Positions 1 to 9,164 are shown, counted from the stretch's first letter. The stretch is DNA of 64,000 nt from Novosphingobium sp. (GCA_016719755.1 JADJYM010000015.1:434001-498000), one strand, 5' to 3'. Notes: generated by a model not told the origin, from the sequence alone. Numbers and translations: made by a program.

Positions 1-475
1 GCCGCGCGCACTGGGCGCGGACCGGGCAGTCAACGCGATCGCGGCGCAGGCGCTTGTGCCGGGTGACAAGATCGTCATCAGCTTTGGTACCGCCACGACC
101 TTCGATCACATTGATGCTGACGGTGCCTATCGCGGCGGCAGCATCGCCACGGGCGTCAGCCTTTCGCTCGATGCCCTCTATGAAGCTGCTGCTATGCTGC
201 CGCGCATCGCCATTGAGCCGCCGCCCGGATCGAGCGTGATCGGCCGCGATACGGTGGGGCAGATGCAGATCGGCATTTACTGGGGTTATGTCAGCATGAT
301 CGAAGGCATGATCCGGCGGATGAAGGAAGAGATCGGGCGACCGGTAAAGGTCATCGCAACCGGCGGCCTGGCCGCGCTGTTCCAGCGCCATGCCGACCTG
401 TTTGACCGGGTTGAACCGGAATTGACCCTGCAAGGCCTGGCCCGGCTTTACGCAACGCGATCGGATCGGTCATGA
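1..475 (+). CDS. coaX: Type III pantothenate kinase, 3' part (start outside window)
   Basis: ATP-dependent phosphorylation of pantothenate, the first step of coenzyme A synthesis, in the cytosol. The frame is open from base 2, so the N-terminus lies upstream of the window. Visible family motifs are LGADRAVN at the very start, the GTATTFD phosphate/substrate segment, the GGSIATG glycine motif and a late ATGG motif. These are typical of CoaX and not of the CoaA or CoaW kinases. The stop TGA overlaps the start ATG of the RNase J gene in an ATGA junction, so the two are probably translationally coupled. Confidence 0.9.
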   Translation, partial: PRALGADRAVNAIAAQALVPGDKIVISFGTATTFDHIDADGAYRGGSIATGVSLSLDALYEAAAMLPRIAIEPPPGSSVIGRDTVGQMQIGIYWGYVSMIEGMIRRMKEEIGRPVKVIATGGLAALFQRHADLFDRVEPELTLQGLARLYATRSDRS

Positions 476-2106
476 AGCCGGGCAAGGAACTGCTGTTCTG
501 CGCGCTCGGTGGCTCGGGCGAGATTGGCATGAACGTCAATCTCTATGGCTGCGATGGCAAGTGGCTGATGGTCGATCTTGGCATGACCTTTGGCGCCGCC
601 GAGTATCCGGGGATCGAACTGGTCTTTGCCGATCTCGATTTCATCGAGGAGCGGCGCAAGGATCTGCTGGGCGTTGTCCTGACTCACGCGCACGAGGATC
701 ATATCGGCGCCGTACCCTATTTTGCGAAGGAGCTGGGGGTTCCGCTTTATGCGACTCCGTTTACCGCGCGTCTGGTAGCGGAAAAGCTGGAAGAAGCTGG
801 CATCCATGGCAGCGTCGATCTGCGAGTGATCGACCACCTCGATCGCTTTGAACTGGGGGCGTTCGGGATCCGCTATGTGCCGCTGGCCCATTCGATCGCA
901 GAGGGCAACGCCCTGCTTATCGACACCCCCTATGGCCGCGTGTTTCATACCGGCGACTGGAAGCTTGATGACGAGCCATTGGTCGGAGTTCCGGCGAGTG
1001 TCGAGGAACTCACCGCAATCGGTGACGAGGGCATCCTTGCCCTGGTCTGCGATTCGACCAACGTGTTCAATCCTTCGGCCTCTGGCTCCGAAGGCGATGT
1101 CCGGCGCGCGCTGATCGAGGAAGTGAAACGCCATCCAGGAAAACGGGTGCTTGTCACCACCTTTGCATCAAACGTCGCCCGGCTTGAAACGCTGGGCGAG
1201 GTGGCGCGGGCCTCGCGGCGCCAACTGTGCGTAGCGGGCCGTTCGCTCGACCGGATCATCCGTACTGGCAAGGCTTCCGGCTACCTCAAGGACCTGCCCG
1301 ACGTAATCGACTTTGACACGGCGATGGGTTTGCCGCGCGGCGAAGTGCTGATCATCGCGACCGGGGGGCAGGGCGAACCCCGCGCGGCGCTTGGCCGTAT
1401 CTCGGAAGGCAACCATCCGCTTGCGCTGGAATCGGGCGATGTCGTGCTGTTCTCTAGCCGCCAGATTCCAGGCAACGAGATCGCGATTGGCCGCATCCAG
1501 AACCGGCTAGCGGCGCGGGACATCACTCTGGTGACCGACCGGCAGAGCCCGATCCACGTGTCGGGTCACCCAGGCCGGCCGGAACTGCAGGCGCTCTATG
1601 GCTGGATCCGTCCGGAAATCCTGCTGCCAGTGCATGGCGAGGTGCGGCACATGCGCGAGCAGGCGCGGTTTGGCCGTGCCTGCGGCATACCAAAAGCCGT
1701 GGCGCAGGAGAACGGCGATCTGGTTCGGCTCGCCCCCGGAAAGCCCGGCAAGATCGACGAAGTGCGGGCCGGGCGGCTCGTGCTCGATGGCGATATCATC
1801 ACGCCGGCAGACGGTGAAGCGATGGTCATGCGCCGCCGCCTTGCCGCAAACGGGCTGGTGATCGTGGTGCTTGACGGCAAGGGGAGGGTTCATGTCGAAA
1901 GCATCGGCCTGCCGCTTGACGAGGACCAGGATGATTTTGTCGATGAAGCCTGCGCAGACGTTAAGGCCGCACTGACGAAGCTGAAAGGCGGGCAGAAGCA
2001 CGACCGGGATGCAATGACCGAAGCCGCCCGCCTTGCCGCCCGCCGTGCAGCGCAGCGCTGGTCGGGCAAGAAGCCGCAAGTGCGGGTCATCCTGCCGGAG
2101 CATTGA
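472..2106 (+). CDS. rnj: Ribonuclease J (metallo-beta-lactamase/beta-CASP RNase)
   Basis: A 544-residue 5'-to-3' exo- and endoribonuclease for rRNA maturation and mRNA decay, the usual RNase J length. The metal-binding signature HAHEDH lies at residues 72-77. It is preceded by the beta-lactamase-fold start ([11 protein letters not shown]) and followed by a beta-CASP region and a C-terminal domain. The ATG overlaps the coaX stop, and the stop abuts the next gene, so coaX-rnj-DUF1467 reads as one transcription unit. Confidence 0.93.
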   Translation: MKPGKELLFCALGGSGEIGMNVNLYGCDGKWLMVDLGMTFGAAEYPGIELVFADLDFIEERRKDLLGVVLTHAHEDHIGAVPYFAKELGVPLYATPFTARLVAEKLEEAGIHGSVDLRVIDHLDRFELGAFGIRYVPLAHSIAEGNALLIDTPYGRVFHTGDWKLDDEPLVGVPASVEELTAIGDEGILALVCDSTNVFNPSASGSEGDVRRALIEEVKRHPGKRVLVTTFASNVARLETLGEVARASRRQLCVAGRSLDRIIRTGKASGYLKDLPDVIDFDTAMGLPRGEVLIIATGGQGEPRAALGRISEGNHPLALESGDVVLFSSRQIPGNEIAIGRIQNRLAARDITLVTDRQSPIHVSGHPGRPELQALYGWIRPEILLPVHGEVRHMREQARFGRACGIPKAVAQENGDLVRLAPGKPGKIDEVRAGRLVLDGDIITPADGEAMVMRRRLAANGLVIVVLDGKGRVHVESIGLPLDEDQDDFVDEACADVKAALTKLKGGQKHDRDAMTEAARLAARRAAQRWSGKKPQVRVILPEH

Positions 2107-2111
2107 AATCA

Positions 2112-2402
2112 ATGAAGCTGACCTCGATAATCGCGATCTACTGCCTGTTCTGGGTGATGAGCGCTTTCATGGTGCTGCCTTTCGGGGTTCGCACCCATGA
2201 CGAGGCCGGGATTCCAAAGATCCCCGGACAGGCCGAAAGCGCCCCGGCGCACTTCCAGCCAGGCAAGATCGCGAAGCGGGCTACCGTTCTCGCCCTGGTG
2301 CTGTTCGGGCTGTACTACGCAAATTACACTTTCGGGTGGATCACCCCGGCGATGCTGGATTTCACCGGCGGGCCGCCGAACTACGACGGCTCGCGCAACT
2401 AG
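2112..2402 (+). CDS. DUF1467 family small membrane protein
   Basis: A 96-residue protein of unknown function. Two hydrophobic segments (near residues 4-24 and 55-75) flank a short soluble loop that starts with the VLPFGVRTHDE signature of the alphaproteobacterial DUF1467 family. I prefer ATG 2112 over TTG 2103 because a GGAG at 2097-2100 is well spaced for 2112 and too close to 2103. It ends in CTAG, which is also the stop of the convergent gene on the other strand. The placement behind rnj suggests cotranscription; no biochemical role is known to me. Confidence 0.75.
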   Translation: MKLTSIIAIYCLFWVMSAFMVLPFGVRTHDEAGIPKIPGQAESAPAHFQPGKIAKRATVLALVLFGLYYANYTFGWITPAMLDFTGGPPNYDGSRN

Positions 2403-5011
2403 GAGCGAAGCCGTTCGATCGACTGAGCCAGTGCGACGTAAAGCTTGCCCATGTCAGAGGACAGCACGGTAACCCCTAGCGCATGGCCGTCGCGGGTCGA
2501 CAGCAATTGGCGCAGCATCGCCTCGAAATCGTGAATGTAGCGGCTGACGTGGTCGCGGAAGGCTGCGTCGCTCTCGTAAAGTTGGACCACGGCCTTTGCT
2601 TCCGGAGCTTCAAGCAACCTGACTGCGCGGCGCGTGAAGATCCCGCGATCGCCCTTCAGATAGGCGGCCCAGGCGGTATCGGTCACCTCAGCATCCATAG
2701 CCCGGGCGATGTCCACAGCGTTGGAATTGAGCGCTTCGGTGATCAGGGCTACCCGGCGGGCAAAATCGTTGTCGACCTGCTCCTCGGCCCGCTGGCGCGC
2801 ATGGGCGACCCGCCGTTCAAGATGACCAGTCAGTTCGTTGACCTTGGCTAGCTGGTCGCGCAGTTGCACCGCCGCCTCGCGGCTGACCCCGGCAGCGTGC
2901 GCGGCCGCCTGCTCGAGTTGACCCGCCACTTCCGCGGTCCTTTGCCGCACGGCACGTTCGATCGCGCTGGCGCTTTCCTCGCCAAGCCGGGCAGCCAAAG
3001 CGGAAAGTGCCGCGGCGCTTTCGCCCTCGATCCCGGCTACCGCGGTTCGGCTCGCTTCGGTCAGATCCTCGATGGCGCGTTGCAGCGCCGACTGGGCGGC
3101 CTCGGACTGGGCGAGGGTTTCGTCCCGTACAGCCTGAAGCGAGGTCCGAAGGCTCGCAATGGTTTCGGCCTGGGCCGTGCCCTGGGCAGCAAGGCTGGCA
3201 TGGAGTTCTTCCAGCTCGCACCGCGACGTGCGCAAGGATTCATTGCCGCGATCGACGTGACTACTCAGCGATGCACCGGCTGCCTCAGCAGCACTGACAC
3301 TTGCGAGCAGGCTATCGGCGCGGCGTTCAAGGTCAGCCAGCTTGCTTTCACCTTGTCCAATCGCTTGCGGAAGCTCCGTCGATGAATGCCGGGCGCTCGC
3401 CTGGATAAGCTCAAGCAGGCGCACACTGTCATCGGTCAGCTTGGCAACTGCTGCATCGGTGCCGTTCAGCGCCTCCCGGCTGCGGGCCAGTTTCGCACCA
3501 AGCGCCTCTAGACTGGCTGCAATGCGTTCTTCCGCCTCGCTGCCAAGCTGCGATGCCGCATCGAGATGTCGCGCCACATCAGCCAGGCGTGCCGCAGTAG
3601 CATCGCTAAGCGCGGCCATCCGGAGCGTCTGTTCCTCATGCCCGGTGCGGCGTTCGGAAATCAGTGCGTCCAGTTCGCTCATGCGCGCTGCGAGGGCTTC
3701 GGAAAACTCGGTCTGGCTTGCTTCAAGTTCGACGCGCCGACGTTCCAGTTCGGAGGCGAACTGGTGATCGCGTTCAGCCATGTACTCGCGCACCTCTGCT
3801 GCTTCGTCCTGAAGGGCCTCCAGCCGTTTGTGCGCGGATTCAATCGCATGCGTGTCCATTGTCGCCAAATCCGAGATTGCCTTGGCGAGGTCGGTTTCGA
3901 GCCGCCTGACGGCCAGTGCCCAGGCTTCAAGCGCGGCTTCCTCGCCGTCTCGTAGCGCGCGGGACATCGCCGCGCTTTCATCGCGCAGCGCGCCCAGTCT
4001 GGCACGCAGCGAGGTGAGGCTTGCAGCCTCCTGTTCATCCAGCGCGACGCGGCTCGCGTCCAGCTCGTCGGAAAGGGCGCTGGCCCTGGTGCGGATGGCG
4101 GTCAGGGCTTCGATCTCATGCCCGTCAAGCTGGGCGCGGAATTCCTCGCTGCGGGCGTTGAGTGCCGCAAAGCGCTGCCCGGCGACCGTGTCGAGCTGTT
4201 CGGTCTGCTTCGTGAAACCCTCCAGCGTTTCCTCGACGATGCCCCGCAAGGCAATCACCTGCCGCTCGCTTGCCTGCCCGAACTGGTTGAGGCGGTTGAA
4301 TCCGCTGATCATGTCCTCAAGCTGCGCCTGAGCCGTGCGGCCCGCCGCACCGATATTGTTGGTCACGTCCTTTGCCGAACTGGCGATCACCGGTAACTGA
4401 CCGCGCAGGCGCTCCATGTTTTCAAGGGCGGCGGAACTGACAGTTCCGATCGTGTCGAGCCGTGAGCCATTGTCGCGGATCAGTTCGGCGAGGCGATCGG
4501 CATTCTGGCTGATTCGCTCGGTCGCGACGCGGCCCAGCGATTCGAGATCGCGAGTTTGCGAGGCAAGGAATTCGCGCGCGAGGCTAAGCTCTCGATTCAT
4601 GGTGGTCAGCCGTGATTCAAGCCGGGCGGATTCGTCGCTCAGCAATCGCGCGGTGTCGCCAAACCGCTTTGCTTCGCGGCGGCTGTTGCGCATCGCCAGC
4701 AACCAGGCGACCGCGATCAGGATCACCGGAATCGACCAGTCGCGGATCCACCCGCTCCATTCCGCAGGAGTCCCGCCGTCCAGCATGACAGGGTGAGCCT
4801 GCACGAACAGGATGGTCCAGGCCAGTACCGCCAGGCCCGCCACAATGGCGGCAGCTATGGCGGGCCATCGTGTGATTTCAGCCGGAGCGGCATCCTCCAT
4901 CCATTCGGAGCTTTCGTATCCAGGCTCGACGGGGCGCGCGTCGCGCAGGGCGTCAGGCGCTGAATCGCTAGCGGAGGGATCGATCGGGACGATACGCGAA
5001 TTGCCGGTCAT
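2399..5011 (-). CDS. Large membrane-anchored coiled-coil protein, function unknown
   Basis: An 870-residue protein. Two membrane segments lie near residues 50-71 and 92-108. A very long alpha-helical Ala/Glu/Arg/Leu-rich region runs from about 110 to the C-terminus with heptad-like spacing and few prolines, so a cytoplasmic rod is likely. There is no Walker motif, HAMP or kinase signature. Its layout resembles methyl-accepting-type or envelope-spanning scaffold rods, but I cannot assign a family. It is divergent from the Hpt-like gene, and the shared 68-bp gap holds a consensus CtrA box 30 bp from this start, so CtrA may act on either gene. Confidence 0.7.
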   Translation of the reverse strand: MTGNSRIVPIDPSASDSAPDALRDARPVEPGYESSEWMEDAAPAEITRWPAIAAAIVAGLAVLAWTILFVQAHPVMLDGGTPAEWSGWIRDWSIPVILIAVAWLLAMRNSRREAKRFGDTARLLSDESARLESRLTTMNRELSLAREFLASQTRDLESLGRVATERISQNADRLAELIRDNGSRLDTIGTVSSAALENMERLRGQLPVIASSAKDVTNNIGAAGRTAQAQLEDMISGFNRLNQFGQASERQVIALRGIVEETLEGFTKQTEQLDTVAGQRFAALNARSEEFRAQLDGHEIEALTAIRTRASALSDELDASRVALDEQEAASLTSLRARLGALRDESAAMSRALRDGEEAALEAWALAVRRLETDLAKAISDLATMDTHAIESAHKRLEALQDEAAEVREYMAERDHQFASELERRRVELEASQTEFSEALAARMSELDALISERRTGHEEQTLRMAALSDATAARLADVARHLDAASQLGSEAEERIAASLEALGAKLARSREALNGTDAAVAKLTDDSVRLLELIQASARHSSTELPQAIGQGESKLADLERRADSLLASVSAAEAAGASLSSHVDRGNESLRTSRCELEELHASLAAQGTAQAETIASLRTSLQAVRDETLAQSEAAQSALQRAIEDLTEASRTAVAGIEGESAAALSALAARLGEESASAIERAVRQRTAEVAGQLEQAAAHAAGVSREAAVQLRDQLAKVNELTGHLERRVAHARQRAEEQVDNDFARRVALITEALNSNAVDIARAMDAEVTDTAWAAYLKGDRGIFTRRAVRLLEAPEAKAVVQLYESDAAFRDHVSRYIHDFEAMLRQLLSTRDGHALGVTVLSSDMGKLYVALAQSIERLRS

Positions 5012-5040
5012 CCGCTGCGTTTACCATGATCGGGGCCGCA

Positions 5041-5056
5041 TTAAACCGTGTTTAAC
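5041..5056. promoter_or_regulatory. Consensus CtrA box (TTAA-N7-TTAAC)
   Basis: TTAA at 5041-5044, seven bases, then TTAAC at 5052-5056. This is an exact match to the alphaproteobacterial cell-cycle regulator CtrA consensus. It sits in the 68-bp gap between the divergent coiled-coil gene and the Hpt-like gene, with its last A 24 bases before the ATG at 5080. The match is seen; the regulation is inferred. Confidence 0.6.
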
Positions 5057-5079
5057 CAGATCGGCCTATCGACTGTGCC

Positions 5080-5382
5080 ATGGCATACGAAGCTGGAGCC
5101 CTTGATGCGACCCTTGCCGCTGCTGCTGGCGAGGATTCAGCACTGTTTGCCGAACTGCGGCAGGCATTTGCCGAAAGCCTTGCCCGGCAGGTTGATCTGC
5201 TGCGCCGGTCGCGTTGCGATGGCAACTGGCAGATGGCGGCTCTGCGTCTCAAAGGGCTGGCTGCAAGCTTTCATGCCGACCAGTTGATCGTTCTGGCCGA
5301 TGAGGCGCTTGAGGCGGCTCCTGGCGAACCTGCTGTCGTGCGGCGCTTGCAGGCATTTCTGGACGACTTCGCGCGCGGCTGA
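5080..5382 (+). CDS. Hpt-like protein lacking the phospho-accepting histidine
   Basis: A 100-residue all-helical protein. Residues 50-75 align with the histidine phosphotransfer (Hpt) core: W50, then A54-L55-R56-L57-K58-G59 where Hpt domains have A-H-x-L-K-G. The phospho-His position is therefore Leu55 while the LKG that follows is kept. The rest (helix before, ADQL..LADEALE after, short helical tail) fits the Hpt four-helix bundle. If so, it cannot relay phosphate by the normal route and may act as a docking or sequestering partner. It is the first of four same-strand genes, with a consensus CtrA box just upstream. It could also be an unrelated helical bundle. Confidence 0.6.
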   Translation: MAYEAGALDATLAAAAGEDSALFAELRQAFAESLARQVDLLRRSRCDGNWQMAALRLKGLAASFHADQLIVLADEALEAAPGEPAVVRRLQAFLDDFARG

Positions 5383-5476
5383 CTGCCAGTCGGGGTTGCA
5401 CCTCGTGCGGACATCCCTACATTGCGCGCTTCCCTGATTAGCGCGGAGAAAGACGCTGCGGGTCGCCCTGTTGACC

Positions 5477-6664
5477 ATGCTGGAACCTGCTTCCCAAGGC
5501 AGCACGATGCCGCGTGCGGCCTTGCGCGTTGGCGGGCTCAGCATCGGGCGCCAGCAACTAGGCCTGGCGCTGGCGCTTGAGTGCGAGCGGGTGGTGTGCA
5601 TCGCGGGCGGCGTAAGTCCCGCGATTATCGACCTTCAGCACGCTGCCGAGGGGGCAGGGGCGCAGTTCCATATCATTTCGAATGCTCGCGCGTTGGTTGG
5701 TCTGGTCACAGCCGGAGACGAACTGATCGTGCTGGGCGATGGTCTGTTCACTTCCGCCCAGGCCGCGATCGATCTTCTGGCGCAGGGCCAGGCAGTGCTT
5801 GTCCAGCCGATCGAGCAGGGCCTGGCGGCAGGGTTTGAACGGATCGATATCAATCATGCCTCCGCAGCGGCGCTGCGGATTCCGGGTCGGCTCGTCGAGC
5901 CGCTAGGCGAACTTCCGCCCGATTGCGATGCGCTGTCCGCCCTGCAGCGGATTGCCCTTCAGGCCGGGATTCGGCAGCGGACCATTCCGCCGCTGGCGGA
6001 TGGGAAACTTTTCTGGGCCATGATCCGGAGCGAAGATGAGGCGCACGCGCTCGAACCCCTGTGGATTCGTCAGCGCACGAGCGAGGACGGCCCGCTTGGA
6101 CCGGCGCGGATGCTTGCCCGCTTTGCGGTGCGCGGGCTTGGTCCGGCACTGCTTCATTCGGGCAGCGGGGGACGGGTGATCGCTGCCGCAGCCGCCGTTT
6201 CGGCCCTGATCGCGCTGGTTGCGGGCTGGTTCGACCTGGCCGCACTGGGCCTTGGTATCTGCGCGCTTGGCTGGGTTCTGCGCGAGGCGGCGGCACTGTT
6301 GGCGCGGGTTGAGGCCGACCATGCGCCCGTGCGTCGCGGTGTGGATAGCCGCGCTGCCTATGGCTGGCTGCTCGACGCGGTGATGGTTTTGCTGATGGGC
6401 TGGGGGATGCAAGATCATGCCGTGCACACGGCCTGGGAGCGGTTTTTCCCGCCGTTGATGCTGGTAGGCTTGCTGCGCCTCCTGCCCCGCGCACTGGGCG
6501 GAAGGTGGCGGGCGTGGTCGGAGGACAGGGCCTTGCTGGGCGCCGGGCTGGCTGCGGCGCTGCTGTCCGGGTTTGGCGGACTTGCCGTGCACGTTGCCGC
6601 CGTACTCGTGCTGATGGCGGGAATTATCATTCCTCGCGGTGAGAAGCGGATAACGCGCCTTTAA
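5477..6664 (+). CDS. Membrane protein with N-terminal Rossmann/nucleotidyltransferase-like domain, unknown
   Basis: About 395 residues. The soluble N-terminal half (to about residue 215) contains a glycine-rich start (RVGGLSIGRQQL), an IAGG turn and a DELIVLGDGLF strand-turn that look like a nucleotide-binding alpha/beta fold. The C-terminal half has about four or five hydrophobic segments. I do not recognise the family. The overall plan (sugar-nucleotidyltransferase-like head plus membrane tail) recalls bifunctional lipid-headgroup enzymes, but no CDP-alcohol transferase motif is visible. The start is uncertain: TTG 5471, ATG 5477 and ATG 5507 are in frame. Its end overlaps a CtrA-like box for the next gene. 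Confidence 0.6.
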   Translation: MLEPASQGSTMPRAALRVGGLSIGRQQLGLALALECERVVCIAGGVSPAIIDLQHAAEGAGAQFHIISNARALVGLVTAGDELIVLGDGLFTSAQAAIDLLAQGQAVLVQPIEQGLAAGFERIDINHASAAALRIPGRLVEPLGELPPDCDALSALQRIALQAGIRQRTIPPLADGKLFWAMIRSEDEAHALEPLWIRQRTSEDGPLGPARMLARFAVRGLGPALLHSGSGGRVIAAAAAVSALIALVAGWFDLAALGLGICALGWVLREAAALLARVEADHAPVRRGVDSRAAYGWLLDAVMVLLMGWGMQDHAVHTAWERFFPPLMLVGLLRLLPRALGGRWRAWSEDRALLGAGLAAALLSGFGGLAVHVAAVLVLMAGIIIPRGEKRITRL

Positions 6665-6665
6665 C
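6650..6665. promoter_or_regulatory. Near-consensus CtrA box (ATAA-N7-TTAAC)
   Basis: ATAA at 6650-6653, seven bases, then TTAAC at 6661-6665: one mismatch to TTAA-N7-TTAAC. The last A of the second half-site is 24 bases before the ATG at 6689, the same spacing as the consensus box before the Hpt-like gene. It overlaps the stop of the preceding gene. Confidence 0.45.
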
Positions 6666-6688
6666 CACCCCGCGCTAAGGCAGTGACC

Positions 6689-7657
6689 ATGAATGACAGT
6701 GCTGCCCCAGTCGTGACCGGTGAGACGGTGGAAGCCGTGATGCGCGTCGAGCTTGCTCATGGTGACGCCCTGGTCGGGACCATCGCGCCGATCCTGCGTC
6801 ATCTTCTGGCCAATGACGAGCATTCGGTGTTCTCGGACGAGATCATTGCGCGAGTGCGGGGGATGTTGAGCGATCTGGCTGTCCAGTTGCTCGATGCCCA
6901 GGCCGAGGCTGCGGGTGTTCCCGAAGCACGGGACCATGCGCAGGATCTGGTGGAGGCGCTGGTTGGCGGTTTTGTCGGTCATGCGGGCTTCCTGGCCCAT
7001 GTCCATGCATTGGCGCTGGAATGGCAACTGACGGAGCGATTGCAGGCCCGTCTCGCCGTCGATCCGGTGCTTTCGCCGCTGCTTCAGGCGCTCATCGCTT
7101 CATCGGACGCGCCGACGGCAGCCACGGCCGTGGCGCTGCTGGCCGCGCAGGCGCGCTTTGCCCAGGCGCAGCGCCGGATGCAGCTGCCAATCTGTGAACT
7201 CCCAGGCGATCTGGTCCATGCGGCCCTGCTGACGCTACGCGGCTTTGCTGCGGAGGACGAGGTCAGCCAGGCTGCCGCCGCTGGCGCTGAGGCTGCGATC
7301 CGTGCCCGCTACGACGAGAGCCGCAACCGGCTCGGGCTGATGACCCGACTGGTTGCCGGAATGGGGGGCGGCGCCAGTGCTGCCCTGTCGGTGACGCATG
7401 CGGGTGCTGGGCTGTTTCTGACGGCGTTGGGGCTGGCCTCGGGTCAGGATCGCGACATGGCGATTCTGGCGACCAACGAAGGGCAGCTTGCGCGCCTGGC
7501 CTTGGCACTGCGGGCTTCGGGGCTCAAGCATGCGGCAATCGAGGAGCAGTTTGCGGCGCTTCATCCCGATGTGTCGCTGCCCGAAGGTTTCGAGCAACTC
7601 GGATCAGACCGCGCCGCGGCTCTGCTGGCGCTCTCGTCTGTCTATCCGGGCGTCTGA
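6689..7657 (+). CDS. DUF2336-like helical protein
   Basis: About 322 residues, almost entirely alpha-helical and Ala/Leu-rich, with a repeat-like HEAT appearance. The pattern (RVELAHGD..., ...IARVRGMLSDLAVQLL..., ...RYDESRNRLGLMTRL...) resembles the alphaproteobacterial DUF2336 family, which often sits beside sensor kinases. This assignment is by appearance only. ATG 6689 has AAGG at 6677-6680 at good spacing; GTG 6683 is an alternative. Only three bases separate its stop from the kinase-like gene that follows, so the two are surely cotranscribed and probably work together. Confidence 0.6.
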   Translation: MNDSAAPVVTGETVEAVMRVELAHGDALVGTIAPILRHLLANDEHSVFSDEIIARVRGMLSDLAVQLLDAQAEAAGVPEARDHAQDLVEALVGGFVGHAGFLAHVHALALEWQLTERLQARLAVDPVLSPLLQALIASSDAPTAATAVALLAAQARFAQAQRRMQLPICELPGDLVHAALLTLRGFAAEDEVSQAAAAGAEAAIRARYDESRNRLGLMTRLVAGMGGGASAALSVTHAGAGLFLTALGLASGQDRDMAILATNEGQLARLALALRASGLKHAAIEEQFAALHPDVSLPEGFEQLGSDRAAALLALSSVYPGV

Positions 7658-7660
7658 TCG

Positions 7661-9103
7661 ATGAGTGCGGGCAGCCCCATCCTGGCGGAGGCCCGGGTCG
7701 ATTCAACCGGCTGCCTGGTTGCCGCGGATGAGCCGCTGGCCGGATTGCAGTTGCGCTGCGGCGGGACGATTCCCGGGACTATCGCCATTCCCGCACTGCT
7801 GGAACTGGTCCGCAAAGTCCGTGCTTTCGAGCTGAAGCTGGCTCGCCTGATCCGTGCCAGTGACGGAAGCGAGGCTGTTACCGCCTGGGTTTCGGTGGAA
7901 CCTGACGGCGCGGGTGGTTGCAGAATCACGGTGCAGAACTGGCAAACCGCTCCACTGCCGCCCGAGGACGTCGCTGCGGTTGCCGCGCATCGAACGGCAA
8001 TCGACCGGACTGTCGCCGAGTTGGTCGCCCGGCTCGATGCGCAGCAGGGGGTGCTTTCGGTCGAGAGCGACGCGCCGGATCTTGCAGAACTCGTAACCGC
8101 CATGCGAACCGGGATGGGCAAGCCCTGGACTGACTTCGTGAGCGTGGAAGGAAGCGACCATCATCAGCCGCTGCACTGGCGATTGCTTGATGGCGCCAAT
8201 CTCACCATCCCGGGATCCCGGAGGCGGTGGCGCGCTGCCGTGTTGCCCCAGGACGTGCCCGCAGGACCGCCCGCCGGTTTCGAACTCTGCCTGACCGCCG
8301 ACACTCCGCTAGCGCCGCCGCCACCACCGCCTCCGCCGCAAACGGTGAATGGCATGCCCAGCAATCCACCCGGGCTGGTCGGCCGCGACATTGCGCCGGT
8401 CCTGCGCCAGCCGATCGCCAGAATCATCGCCAATGCCGAGACGATCCGGACCCGGATGGCGGGTCCCCTGGCCGAGGAGTACAGCCAGTACGCGGCTGAT
8501 ATTGCGGCAGCGGGGCAGCACCTGCTGTCGCTCGTTGAGGATCTGGCCGATCTCGAAGTGGTCGAGGCGGAGGACTTCAATACCGCTCCGGACCGGATCG
8601 ACCTGGCCGACGTTGCACGCCGCGCTGCGGGAATTCTCGGGGTGCGTGCGCAGGAACGCGGGATCACGATCGATGCGCCCAAGTTGGGTGAGCATTTGCC
8701 AGCGATTGCCGAATTTCGCCGTGTGCTCCAGGTACTGCTTAATCTGGTGGGCAACGCGATCCGCTATTCGCCGGATAATTCGCAGATATGGCTTCGCCTG
8801 GAGGATGCTGGCACCCGCGCCCGCGTCGTCGTCGCCGATCAGGGGCCAGGTCTTGGTGCAGAGCAGCAGGCGAAGCTGTTCGAAAAGTTTGAACGGCTTG
8901 GCCGAAGCGACGAGACGGGTTCCGGGCTCGGGCTCTATATCTCGCGCCGCCTTGCGCGGGCCATGGGCGGCGATCTGACGGTTGAAAGCGCGCCCGGGCA
9001 GGGCGCTCGCTTCAACCTTGACGTACCCGCCGATCTGCTTGCCTCAGCTCCGACGACCGCGCAACAGAAGCAGCACGATCGCCCGGACGCCAGCGAGGGT
9101 TAG
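7661..9103 (+). CDS. Histidine-kinase-like protein without the H-box histidine
   Basis: A 480-residue soluble protein. The N-terminal part (1-215) is PAS-like or unknown. A polyproline linker (about 218-226) leads to a DHp-like helix pair (240-300) and an intact HATPase domain: N-box with N365, G1 DQGPGLG at 393-399, F-box FEKFERLG, G2 GSGLGLYIS from 420. In the H-box, where kinases read S-H-E-L-R-T-P, this protein reads A-P-V-L-R-Q-P (245-251), so Pro246 replaces the phospho-His. ATP binding looks possible but autophosphorylation at the usual site does not. The combination recalls Caulobacter DivL, a pseudokinase with Tyr at that position. It follows the DUF2336-like gene directly. Confidence 0.8.
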   Translation: MSAGSPILAEARVDSTGCLVAADEPLAGLQLRCGGTIPGTIAIPALLELVRKVRAFELKLARLIRASDGSEAVTAWVSVEPDGAGGCRITVQNWQTAPLPPEDVAAVAAHRTAIDRTVAELVARLDAQQGVLSVESDAPDLAELVTAMRTGMGKPWTDFVSVEGSDHHQPLHWRLLDGANLTIPGSRRRWRAAVLPQDVPAGPPAGFELCLTADTPLAPPPPPPPPQTVNGMPSNPPGLVGRDIAPVLRQPIARIIANAETIRTRMAGPLAEEYSQYAADIAAAGQHLLSLVEDLADLEVVEAEDFNTAPDRIDLADVARRAAGILGVRAQERGITIDAPKLGEHLPAIAEFRRVLQVLLNLVGNAIRYSPDNSQIWLRLEDAGTRARVVVADQGPGLGAEQQAKLFEKFERLGRSDETGSGLGLYISRRLARAMGGDLTVESAPGQGARFNLDVPADLLASAPTTAQQKQHDRPDASEG

Positions 9104-9164
9104 TCTGTTTATCGCCCGCTTGAGCAAGGCGCCGTAGACAGGCTGCGCGCGGAAAGGGCTACCG

